Shown here piece by piece: positions 8,853 through 16,555 of a stretch of DNA of 20,517 bases. How positions within the stretch are numbered: position 1 is the first letter of the stretch; each line of letters begins with the position of its first letter. The stretch lies in the NCBI GenBank assembly GCA_903772945.1, contig CAICTM010001937.1:1-20517 (forward strand). The letters are read 5' to 3'. Below the pieces are notes generated by a model. It was not told the DNA's origin. It made no database searches and saw nothing but the letters and a program-made list of their open reading frames with translations. This DNA comes from Seminavis robusta (taxonomy: Eukaryota > Bacillariophyta > Bacillariophyceae > Naviculales > Naviculaceae). A program made the position numbers and the translations under genes.

Positions 8853-9626
8853 ATGGGAGCATCCAAGAAACACCTCGAGGGCGTTGCGGCCACTCACTCT
8901 TTGTTGTCCTTGTATGATGAGTGCCTCTCCATTGCCAAGAGGGACCAAAGTCAGACCAAGCCCTTGCTGACAACTGTCTCATCCGATTCTTCCGAAACAC
9001 CACATGGTGCTCTTTCCACCACCGGTCAACCATTGGTTGCTCCTCTGGCTCTTCATGAGGCCCATTCAGCATTGCTAGAATTTGACAAGACACAATGGAA
9101 TGCCGAAACAAAGCATCCCAAATGCCTTCCTATTGCAGTCATTCGATCGATGAAGGTGGTATTGCATCAATGCCAAACCAATGACACCACCAATGACAAT
9201 GCTACTACTACCACTGTGGAACAGCTCGAACGAGCTCTGAGTGACACCCAATTATACTTTACACCACCTCGCGATCCCCAAAATAGTGACAATAATGACT
9301 CGTATGCCAAGCGCAAATTCCAGGAACGCATGGAGAAATTGAGATTGCAAAATGAAGAAACCAACTACTACAAAATGACATCCAATGTGGGAGGCAAGAA
9401 ACAGCAGGATGATGATATCACCACCAAATCCATGACCTATGCGGCCAGTGTAGGACTCAACATGATTGTGGCTCCCATTTCCTTTGGGGTATTCATGTTC
9501 TTTTTTTCGGGGCCCATTTTGGGATTTGTCTGGAGAGAGTTCAAGGTCCAACCTGGAGGTACCGATATCCGCAAGGTGATTATTGGTGTCATTAGTGGTG
9601 TCGCCATGCTTTTTATTGAAACATGA
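8853..9626 (+). CDS. Vma12/TMEM199-like V-ATPase assembly factor
   Basis: A 257-residue protein starting at the ATG at 8853 (context GCGACGATGG). The frame continues upstream to a TTG at 8757, which is not a plausible eukaryotic start. Vma12 proteins reside in the ER membrane and help assemble the V-ATPase Vo sector with Vma21/Vma22. Evidence: an N-terminal half with helical, low-complexity sections; the charged segment KFQERMEKLRLQNEETNYYK (residues 155-174), matching the family signature of an Arg/Glu helix leading to a Tyr-x-Met motif (YKM, 173-175); then two C-terminal membrane spans at about 203-226 and 239-255, ending almost at the C terminus as in the family. No signal peptide is visible. 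The Asn/Thr-rich stretch 107-122 is an insert-like low-complexity segment. An AATAAA at 9745-9750 may be its polyadenylation signal. Confidence is good for the family, moderate for strict orthology. Confidence 0.8.
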   Translation: MGASKKHLEGVAATHSLLSLYDECLSIAKRDQSQTKPLLTTVSSDSSETPHGALSTTGQPLVAPLALHEAHSALLEFDKTQWNAETKHPKCLPIAVIRSMKVVLHQCQTNDTTNDNATTTTVEQLERALSDTQLYFTPPRDPQNSDNNDSYAKRKFQERMEKLRLQNEETNYYKMTSNVGGKKQQDDDITTKSMTYAASVGLNMIVAPISFGVFMFFFSGPILGFVWREFKVQPGGTDIRKVIIGVISGVAMLFIET

Positions 9627-10305
9627 TGCTCTTTGTCATTCGTACACATGAATTGGATAGAGTAATGAGCCAAAAACAAAAGAAAAAGGGCAAATCAGTA
9701 CAGCCCTTTGGAGAGTACTCTGCGGACAGCAAAAAGACCTATGGAATAAAGGAGGAGTGAGCAGTGTTGGGACCAAGGTTACTAATGCATTCCAATAATA
9801 GAATAAATGATTATTCCAGTGCTTGTCTAGTTTCTAGGATTTCCAAGTGATTTTGGTTGACAGGTTCTTTCTAGATAGCACTCGTGATAGTTTGTGCTAG
9901 CAAACTCAAATAAATTGCATACTGTACTGTACCTAGAAGAGCAACAGCATGTACGACCCTCTATCGAATCAATGTTGTGGACCACCCACGCCACAGAAGC
10001 TGAATATTCTACTCCGGAATAGCTAGCTAGCTAGCGAGTTGTCCGGATCATTGAATACTCTTCGAGAAATCTACCGATCAGTTCGAAGTGGCAGAGAATC
10101 CGCGCTGAGGCTGCATCCTAAACATCCATGCGGTAGGCATACAGTCTAAGGCGAACAACCATAGCATGCACTCAGTCTGTGTATGTCTCTTCTATCGATC
10201 TATGGATTATAGTTATTCTTACACATCTTCTATCCTGATTGCTAGCTCTCTCAATCAGCCTTGGCATGATGCTGCCGGGCAGGGCTCTGGAAAGTAATTG
10301 TTGCT
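9627..10305. other. Convergent intergenic region between the Vma12-like and K+ channel genes
   Basis: Both neighbouring genes end here, so the stretch should hold two 3' UTRs. AATAAA at 9745-9750 is a candidate polyadenylation signal for the plus-strand gene. A TAGC run (10020-10035, TAGCTAGCTAGCTAGC) is present. No gene is seen. Confidence 0.5.
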
Positions 10306-11880
10306 TTACTTTTCAGGCAACACCAGTGTCTTTTCTGGGCCCAGAGGACTGGCACAGTTATAGCAATACGTGGCGTGAGACCAGTGCAGTCCAACTTTGC
10401 AGACAGGGCACTTTTTGGCAGCTTCCAGGGTTGCCTCGGCATTGGTGCTGCTGCTGCTTCTAGTGAGATCCCTGCTGATTGTTTCCATAGTGAGACTATT
10501 GCTACCTCCTGAACTGTAACGCCTGTCGGTGGCTTTGGCTGGTTGCAACATTTGTCGTTGTCTATTTTCCTGTTCTTGTTGCTGTCGCTGTTGTTCCTCC
10601 CCTCGTTGAAACAAGGCTTCCACCAAAGATGCCGCTTGCGCTGGAATAATGGTAATCCCAGCCAAGATACTTCCAGACACAACTAGTTTGCCTTGCCAAG
10701 TCATTGGTGTAATGTCGCCGAACCCTACGGTCGTCAGAGTTGTCAGTGTGAAGTACAGTGCCGTAAAGTAGTCATCAATGTTGGGATTGGCGGCATTTTC
10801 AGTGGTGTAAATCAATCCTGCCGCCACGGACAGCAGCGTAAAGAGACTGAGCATCACACGTGCCAGTTGCAGCTCCCACTGCTGCACAATGGCCGAACTG
10901 GATCGGTTGGAGTTGAGCTGAACCGCATTGACAAACTTGGAGAAGGTCAGTTCATCCTTCAAGACACGCTGTAACCGAAGCACTCGCAAGAGCCGGAGGT
11001 TGATGAGACCCGATTGGCCACTGATGAAATCTGGAAAGGCCGCGTCTAGCAAGGGAAAGTTGGTCAAGAGAAGAGGCAATACGACGACAAAGACATCCAC
11101 CAGAACCAGTGGTTGTGTCACGTATCGACCTCCCTTTTTGTCGGTACAAGAGAACCATCTTGTGAGAAACTCTGCAAGAAAGAGATAAGCCAGGGTTTCC
11201 TGGACAGTTTCCATGGGCACGAGCAAATCGTCGGGAACATCTGGGAGGGTCGTGACGGCAACCAGAATGCTACTCAGCAGGATCTGTGCTGCACCAGCAC
11301 ATTCCACAAGGGGTTGTTCGATCAAAGTTTGAATTTTCATCTTGAATTGGTCTACTTGCTGCTGGGCTGCACTAAAGTGCAAGATCCATTCGGGTTGTTC
11401 TGGAGCGGGCCGTCGCTTGCTACCAACAGAAGGTCCATGTTTATGCATTTTGCTGTTTTTCTTTTCTCGCTCCTGGTCAGAAACAATTCGATACTCGTCT
11501 GCCTTGGTGGCCTGAAGTTGTTGTGGCAAGTCCAAATCATCTTTGGAAATCAGAAGCTGGGAAGCGTGATCACTGTACCGATCTTGTGAGCTTGGTTGTC
11601 GTGTGCTTGTTCGAATGCGAGAAAAAGAGAGAGGGGCTCGGTTGGTAGCCCTGAGCTCTTGCATTTGAGGACCCTTTGACAGGGATATAAACTCATGGTA
11701 GGTGTTGTCTGTGGTACTTTGGTGAAATGATGATCGTTCCTGCTTATGATGATTCAAGGACAAAAATGCCTCGCCAAACTGGCAGTGCCCAACTATGCAT
11801 ATCAACAGCAATAATACCAGAGATGTCCGTGCTGGGAGAGAAAAGGCAGAGCTCTTGGGTATCCTCATAGTCATCAACAT
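10306..11880 (-). CDS. Six-TM voltage-gated K+ channel, possibly plastid targeted, with C-terminal zinc ribbon
   Basis: A 524-residue subunit read from the ATG at 11880 (an upstream TTG in frame is ignored). Residues 19-33 form a hydrophobic signal sequence, and a cleavage after A38 would leave F39 first (GEA|FLSL), the arrangement of diatom plastid presequences. A Ser/Thr/Arg-rich transit-like stretch follows. Six spans: S1 about 193-212, S2 224-243, S3 257-274, S4 290-308 with R296, R299, R302 and R305 every third position, S5 336-358, S6 399-424. The pore loop carries the K+ selectivity filter TVGFGD (384-389). A Gln-rich coiled coil (about 426-447) leads to CPVC (491-494) and CYNC (506-509), a four-Cys zinc ribbon. 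One pore per chain implies a tetramer. It probably conducts K+ across a plastid or other membrane. K+ selectivity is well supported, the location is inferred. The gene converges on the Vma12-like gene. Confidence 0.9.
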   Translation of the reverse strand: MLMTMRIPKSSAFSLPARTSLVLLLLICIVGHCQFGEAFLSLNHHKQERSSFHQSTTDNTYHEFISLSKGPQMQELRATNRAPLSFSRIRTSTRQPSSQDRYSDHASQLLISKDDLDLPQQLQATKADEYRIVSDQEREKKNSKMHKHGPSVGSKRRPAPEQPEWILHFSAAQQQVDQFKMKIQTLIEQPLVECAGAAQILLSSILVAVTTLPDVPDDLLVPMETVQETLAYLFLAEFLTRWFSCTDKKGGRYVTQPLVLVDVFVVVLPLLLTNFPLLDAAFPDFISGQSGLINLRLLRVLRLQRVLKDELTFSKFVNAVQLNSNRSSSAIVQQWELQLARVMLSLFTLLSVAAGLIYTTENAANPNIDDYFTALYFTLTTLTTVGFGDITPMTWQGKLVVSGSILAGITIIPAQAASLVEALFQRGEEQQRQQQEQENRQRQMLQPAKATDRRYSSGGSNSLTMETISRDLTRSSSSTNAEATLEAAKKCPVCKVGLHWSHATYCYNCASPLGPEKTLVLPEK

Positions 11881-12174
11881 CTTCAATTTTGATGGGTGAG
11901 ATGTGGTTGTGCTCCTCGAATCCTTGAAGAAATCGGAGTGCTATTTATGTCGAAATTGCAGGAGTTCTTCGAACATCTCACATGGTTTAATGAAAAGCAC
12001 TGGGAGGCGTATTCATGACGTCATACCATTTCGTGGCGGTGTTCAAAGCAAATCGCACCACGTACATTGTACGTGCACAAAAACGCCCAAGTTGTGCTGT
12101 CATGCTGTCACAGGAGGAGGCAAGGCAAAGTTTCCCAATCAAAAATTTGATATTTCCTATGCTAGTAGCTACCA
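11881..12174 (-). promoter_or_regulatory. Promoter region of the K+ channel gene, with palindromic CRE
   Basis: TGACGTCA, a perfect cAMP-response element, lies at 12016-12023, about 136 bp upstream of the ATG at 11880. A second perfect inverted repeat, CACGTACA-T-TGTACGTG, is at 12059-12075. In Phaeodactylum, TGACGT/ACGTCA elements in carbonic-anhydrase promoters confer CO2/cAMP responses through bZIP factors, so a CO2-responsive promoter is possible here. Open frames across this region lack domains. Its right edge meets a TIR element. Confidence 0.4.
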
Positions 12175-12481
12175 GGAAGGCACCAGGTAGATGGTTGAAC
12201 TTGACTTCAATCTTCAAAGTCGCTCACCACGACTTTACAACGACAATTTAGCGACTATCTCACCGCGACTATCGCGACTTTCACGACTTAAGCGCGACTT
12301 CTCCGTGGTTTTACTAGGAACCCACCGCGACTTTAGAACGACTATAAAAGTCGCGATAGTCGCGCACCGCGACTTTACCGTGGCTTTACCGCGACTTTAG
12401 AACGACTATCGCGACTACCGTTTCCACCGCGATTTTGAAGATTTTGGCGACCTTCAACCTTCGTGAGACCTGGTGCCTTCC
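12175..12481. mobile_element. ~307-bp TIR element with GCGACTTT-repeat interior
   Basis: GGAAGGCACCAGGT (12175-12188) is perfectly inverted at 12468-12481. Inside it, GGTTGAA (12193-12199) matches 12453-12459 inverted, and AATCTTCAAAGTCGC (12209-12223) matches the reverse complement of 12429-12443 with one mismatch. The terminal repeats are therefore about 50 bp with small indels. The interior (about 12224-12428) is a degenerate array of CGCGACTTTA and GCGACTAT units in both orientations. No ORF with a domain is present. A non-autonomous DNA transposon or foldback element is likely. No target-site duplication was recognised. Confidence 0.7.
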
Positions 12482-12490
12482 AGGAGCGTG

Positions 12491-12660
12491 CCTCAAAGGG
12501 GAATCCCGGATTTAGGGTAGAGTTTCGAATAGGGCAGAAAACTCTGCCTTAAATCTTGGGTAGAGTTTGAAAACTCTGCCCTACTAAGGTAGAGTTTCAA
12601 ACTCTGCTCTAAATCCGATTCGAAAATCCTACCCTAAATCGTGGATCGTGACCCTTGCGG
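12491..12660. mobile_element. ~170-bp foldback element with nested inverted repeats
   Basis: GATTTAGGGTAG (12509-12520) is perfectly inverted at 12629-12640. The match extends inward (TTTCGAAT at 12523-12530 with ATTCGAAA at 12618-12625) and, imperfectly, outward to about 12491 and 12660. The interior has three nested copies of a TAGAGTTT...AAACTCTGC palindrome, so the whole segment could fold on itself. It starts about 9 bp after the end of the previous TIR element. It is non-coding. Confidence 0.65.
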
Positions 12661-13080
12661 CATGATCCAGCTGCTATGTAAGAGCCAGGAACCGGTTAGC
12701 TCTATTAGCAAGCTACACAAGACATGAATCTCGAGCGTGGAACTATGGAAGGACGTGGCGGTGCCCAAAGGAAAACTTAAAAAAGTACACTGTACCTCCT
12801 ACCAATGTACAGAGCGGAAAGACAACTGTGAGGATCGGGTTCGTGGACTGCTCCAAAAACCGGCACTTCTGATTGAAACGAGACGATTGAGAGTTCTATA
12901 GCAACTGGTTGCTCTAGGTTTTGCTTTGCTTTGCTTGGGGTTGGGATTGTTTTGGTTCGCAGTTTTTGGTTTGCACTTGAGAAAGCTCACAATTTCAGCT
13001 TCTAACAATCCAAAAAGCCAAAAGCCAACAAGCAAGCAAGTTCATTACCAAGTTCAAACCAGCCACCTTGATCCAAAAGG
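12661..13080. other. Upstream region of the small secreted-peptide ORF
   Basis: No domain-bearing frame is seen. The last 180 bp are low-complexity (TTTGCTTTGCTTTGCTTGG near 12920, then AAAAAGCCAAAAGCCAACAAG near 13011-13031) and could be a promoter and 5' UTR for the ORF starting at 13081. Confidence 0.35.
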
Positions 13081-13236
13081 ATGTTCAACAAGTTCACTCA
13101 CCTTGCCCTCTTTGCTGGTGTTGCCCAAGCCAAGACTCCTACGATGACACCCAGAACAATGGCCCAAGCAACTGAGCCAATCTCAATATTGAAAACAATC
13201 AGTGTGGAGGCCAAAAGAACAGTGGGATCCCTTTGA
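13081..13236 (+). CDS. Possible small secreted peptide (51 aa)
   Basis: The ATG at 13081 (context AAAGGATGT) opens a 51-residue frame ending at the TGA at 13234-13236. The first 17-18 residues (MFNKFTHLALFAGVAQA) look like a signal peptide with an Ala-x-Ala cleavage site. The rest is Thr/Met/Ser-rich with no recognised domain. It is antisense to the tail of the minus-strand Rep frame. It ends close to where Rep similarity begins (13242), so it may be a host gene truncated by that insertion, or a chance frame. It is not a known family. Confidence 0.3.
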   Translation: MFNKFTHLALFAGVAQAKTPTMTPRTMAQATEPISILKTISVEAKRTVGSL

Positions 13237-13241
13237 GTGGC

Positions 13242-13451
13242 TTTGGCGGTGGTTAGCCTTTTTCTTAGTTTGAAAGTAAGAAGGCCTCGTAAACGCGATG
13301 ATCCTGAGGCGTTTACTTCCTTTCTGAATATGAGGTACTGAATTCCGCCTTTGGGAGCGATGGCGGCTAAAGCTAAATGGTCCACATCTGCTGATGTGTA
13401 ATTGTTTATGTTGAAGCGCCAATGTCTAGCTCTTGGGGCAGTACTGGGCAT
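13242..13451 (-). pseudogene. Endogenous CRESS-DNA virus Rep fragment (N-terminal HUH domain)
   Basis: Read from the ATG at 13451, residues 9-70 match the start of circular Rep-encoding ssDNA (CRESS) virus replication initiators. RHWRFNINNY (9-18) corresponds to motif I. YLIFRKEVNASGS (39-51) is the typical strand before motif II, and RKRLTTAK (63-70) the following basic segment. At motif II (53-56), which should hold the metal-binding His-hydrophobic-Gln, the sequence is RLRG: Arg replaces both the His and the Gln. Similarity stops near residue 70. The frame runs on to 13098 with an unrelated hydrophobic tail. The YxxK catalytic motif and the superfamily-3 helicase domain are absent. It is therefore a truncated, catalytically dead, virus-derived fossil. 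Intact Rep nicks the viral origin in rolling-circle replication. The exact family (circo-, nano- or unclassified CRESS) cannot be fixed from this length. Confidence 0.75.
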
Positions 13452-13552
13452 TCTGTTTTTTAAATGTCGGTTATCTGTTAGATAAGCTACAGAGGGAAGG
13501 TGAAGGTGACAATTTCACACCCACATACTTCATACCGATAGGATTTTCATAC

Positions 13553-13712
13553 CGAGAGGTGGGACTCACTGGTGACGCAATCATGACATAGGGAAATCTT
13601 AGAATAAGGGATGTCCCCTTTTAACTTAAATCTTTCAATTTTTACTACAGAAAAAAGTAGTGGGACGGGAGACCGAGGTTAGGTAATAATGGTTTTTCCC
13701 ACCTCTCGTCCC
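13553..13712. repeat. Inverted repeats and origin-like hairpin upstream of the Rep fragment
   Basis: CGAGAGGTGGGA (13553-13564) is perfectly inverted at 13697-13708. The right arm also takes part in a local hairpin: GGGACG (13662-13667) and GAGGT (13675-13679) pair with ACCTC (13701-13705) and CGTCCC (13707-13712). Its loop (13680-13700) holds GTAATAATG, which on the minus strand reads CATTATTAC and fits the CRESS origin consensus NANTATTAC. It is on the Rep sense strand, about 230 bp upstream of the Rep ATG. The stem is imperfect and the loop long for a functional origin. Confidence 0.35.
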
Positions 13713-14125
13713 CCTCATTAGAGATAAGGTTTTACGTTCCAGACAGACGATCATGATGGCTGCATGATGGTAGTCTAGCTAGACTAGCTGACTTGCAAGA
13801 CTGCAGCGTGATGGCAGTTGACATTCTGCAACCACGATGGGGTGGGTGGCTTCTGAACCGATGAGAAGAAACAAAGTCAACACTGAGAGCAACAATCACA
13901 ACAACAGTCTGCGTCCGTATGATCGTTCGCGTTCTCAAAGCAATGGGTGAGAAACAGTTACTATGAAACATCAACCTGGTGTCGCAAGCTACCGTAGCTA
14001 GCCAGATAGCAAATAGTTTTGATTTAAACCATAAAGTACCCAACTTACTGACATGATAAATTGATAAATCCTTTAGTAGAGTACTCCCGCATACTGAGTA
14101 CTCGTTCCCTTTTGGTTTTGGTTAT
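13713..14125. other. Non-coding region
   Basis: No recognisable gene. A near-palindrome GCTACCGTAGCTAGC (13988-14002) repeats, on the opposite strand, the AGCTAGCTACGGTAGC motif seen at 2321-2336. A TAGC-type run lies at about 13774-13789. Confidence 0.5.
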
Positions 14126-14323
14126 CTATTTAGTCGGCGAATTCTTGATGTACGCTTTCTGCTTGATCTCATACTTTCCATCTTTTTCAGCGTCATGCTC
14201 GATCCAAAGCACCTGTCGTACTTCATAATCACCAACCACATACTCAGAGCAACCCCAATCATCAGCGTCATCCTCGTCATCTTGAAGAGGACTGAGTTCA
14301 GCTAGTCGGACAAGGCTGTTCAT
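14126..14323 (-). CDS. Unrecognised 65-aa ORF, possible terminal exon or gene fragment
   Basis: From the ATG at 14323 a 65-residue acidic frame runs to a stop at 14126. It has an Asp/Glu cluster (DDEDDADDWG, residues 16-25), then YVVGDYEVRQVLWIEHDAEK (about 29-48) and a Lys-rich C terminus. The composition looks protein-like. The frame stays open upstream to a TAA near 14368, with AG dinucleotides that could be a splice acceptor, so it may be a last exon or a relic. No family is recognised. It sits between the Rep fragment and the copia-type gag. Confidence 0.3.
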   Translation of the reverse strand: MNSLVRLAELSPLQDDEDDADDWGCSEYVVGDYEVRQVLWIEHDAEKDGKYEIKQKAYIKNSPTK

Positions 14324-14813
14324 AATCTGTCCTTTCAATCGCTGTGCCGAGGAGGGCTTGAAAGCTTAAGTTTCCTCCCACGACTCAGAGAATCGTGAGT
14401 AGATTGAGTCATGCTTCTATGAGTCAACATGATGGAACAGAGAACGCTGCAAGACACATTCTCAATGAAACCAAAAGACACGGTAAATTGAGTATTCGAC
14501 AGGAGTAAAGCATCCACCAACGAACCGTTTCACGAAATACCACGTTGACTTCATATGAATCAAGATCAACTACCGATGCATTGATCTAACACACGCTACA
14601 ACTAGCTTTACTGATCGCATCAATCAAAGCTCACAACACAGATTATGAATTACTAAGAAGCGAACTTTGCATTTACCTTGCACTCGTCTTGAATAGCTGC
14701 AGTTGATCTCGTTGTGGTGGTAGCTACCTCTACAAGATCCCTCTATTCAAGTATAGTATTTCTCACGTTAGCAGATTAACAGTCGCAGTTACGCACTGCC
14801 ACACCTCCACAAG
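14324..14813. other. Presumed leader/LTR side of the copia-type remnant
   Basis: This stretch lies directly upstream of the gag start at 14814 and should hold the 5' LTR and primer-binding site if the element was once complete. No LTR boundaries can be set because no matching 3' LTR was recognised, and no convincing primer-binding site is visible. No gene is seen. Confidence 0.35.
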
Positions 14814-15890
14814 ATGGCCGACGAACCAGCCAGGCTCAGCATGCCTATGCAACCTATGCGGGAAGACGCTTCCAACACCGGGTATCTCATCTCACATGCG
14901 CATCGCACTGTCTGAACAAGAATCGATCGGATGGATGGATCTCCTACTCTCACCAAAGATGAAGTTATGGATCTCCAAGCTTCAACGACACCAACGGCAA
15001 CCAAGACCAGTACCTCTCACCAGGAAGAAGCTACTGCTCGCGGCGATACAGATGTATCACCATTGCTCCGGTTAAGAGAAAGGCACCCATCCGCATCGTC
15101 TCACTGGACGCCACCAGACGTGCCAATCGATGCTTTCAGAGTTGGACTCTTCCAGCCACATGGCGAAATCATTCCATGGCAGCAAATGAGACGTAGCGAT
15201 GCCACGATGACCGATGGGGAGCATGCAATCGCACTTTGAGACAAGAACAACAAGCCCGTCCGCTCGGAGTTCAGAGGGTTTCGCGACGAATCAGCCTTCA
15301 TCAATGGAGGAAGAACTTCCTCAACACGCTCAAATCTCAAGGTCTCTCCCACCTCATTGATTCTGACTTCACGGTCACCAACGTCGAGCTAGACGAGAAA
15401 CAACGAGAATGGATGTACAAGACCTTCGAGGACATCTTCCAAGAGGCACAGGCGCGATCTGTCGTCCTTGCCAACGAAACCGACAAGGACACTCGTGCGA
15501 TCTGGAACAAGGCAATCGACGAATATTACTCCAAGTCCATGGTCGCAACCCTGTGCTCGGACAAGATCTCGTCATATGTTACCTCCGCAGATATCGCAGA
15601 CGGTGTATGGAGAGGGTACCAAGCCGGTTTCATCTCCAACTTCCTCAAACAATTTCGGCAGTACAATGAGACCAGCGACGAGCCATACACTGACACGCAG
15701 GGAGCACGTTTCTTGGAACGCTCAATCTCCAAGGCACCAAATCTCGCTCCCGTACGACGTCTCGCCCTGCAAACCAAGAAAGCCGCAGGAGACACCTCCA
15801 AGTATTCACTCGATCAATACCGAGCAGCCCTTCTCGAGCAAGCACAACTGCATGACAGTGCAAATCATGCAACGTCCACAATAGATTCTC
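14814..15890 (+). pseudogene. Decayed Ty1/copia-type (CoDi-like) retrotransposon gag
   Basis: The ATG at 14814 opens a gag-like frame (MADEPARLSMPMQPMRED). It is broken by an in-frame TGA near 14911-14913, a second TGA at 15237-15239, and a one-base frameshift near 15302. After the shift the reading continues as WRKNFLNTLKSQGLSHLI. It then runs through EDIFQEAQARSVVLANETDK, ending LDQYRAALLEQAQLHDSANH. These match my recollection of Gag in diatom copia-like elements: the AQARSVVLAN block, GYQAGFISNFLKQFRQYN, then DEPYTDTQGARFLERSIS and APNLAPVRRLALQTKKAAGD. Similarity stops near 15890. The expected zinc knuckle, protease, integrase and reverse transcriptase are absent, so only a 5' fragment survives. 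It is non-functional. Confidence 0.75.
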
Positions 15891-15953
15891 GTTCCAGTAC
15901 TGAAGTAGTGGACTGGGCCTCGTTAGAGCCCTTACTCGGGAACAGTGGTAGTC

Positions 15954-16555
15954 AGGCAGCAAGGGAGCCTTGTCGTGCCTCAGGAGTGTTCAACACCTCC
16001 AGTAGGCACCCAAACCAAGGACTTGGCCCTATCAGTCAGACAGGAGGGCCAGCAGAGCTCTCTGCTGGGCCCTTTTGGGCCAGCTCTCCTCAGGAGCTGG
16101 GGGCCTTCGTTATTCAATCGTGCAGTGGCAGTCTGGGAACAGTACTATCTGTTACCTCCTACTGCTTCTGCCCGGCCTCAACAGGATAGGAATCAACTGC
16201 TGCGGTATCAAAGGGGCTACAAGCTAATCAGGATCGGTCTCAGTCTTTCGTTCTATTTTCTTAACTATGGTAGAAAGGACGATCCTTTCTTGCTGCTTTG
16301 CTGGGAGATAAGCCAACTGCGCATGCTGGAGTTGTAGGCCAGCATAGCTGTTGGAGCTATCCCAGAGGAATCCAGAGCTCTCGCTCCTAAAAGATATCGC
16401 TCCCCACGAGTGCGTATGGATTCGCTCTCATGGGTCTGCCATGATGTACGATTAGTTACTAACTAACTATCTACAAACTCTCCCCATGAACGAAACATTC
16501 ATCGGCCACTCAGCATCGGCTGCTAGTGGGACACAATGTGAGATGGGGATCTCAC
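15954..16555. repeat. Hairpin-dense non-coding segment
   Basis: Successive inverted repeats: AGGCA/TGCCT plus CAAGG/CCTTG (15954-15980); GGAGTGTT/AACACCTCC (15983-16000); CCAAG/CTTGG (16015-16026); CCAGCAGAG/CTCTGCTGG (16049-16068); GGCCC-TTTT-GGGCC (16068-16081); CCAGCTC/GAGCTGG (16080-16100); GAAAGGA-CGA-TCCTTTC (16273-16289); ATGCTGG/CCAGCAT (16323-16345); GTGAGAT-GGGG-ATCTCAC (16538-16555). The segment begins where gag similarity ends. Long frames crossing it have no domain. Confidence 0.7.
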
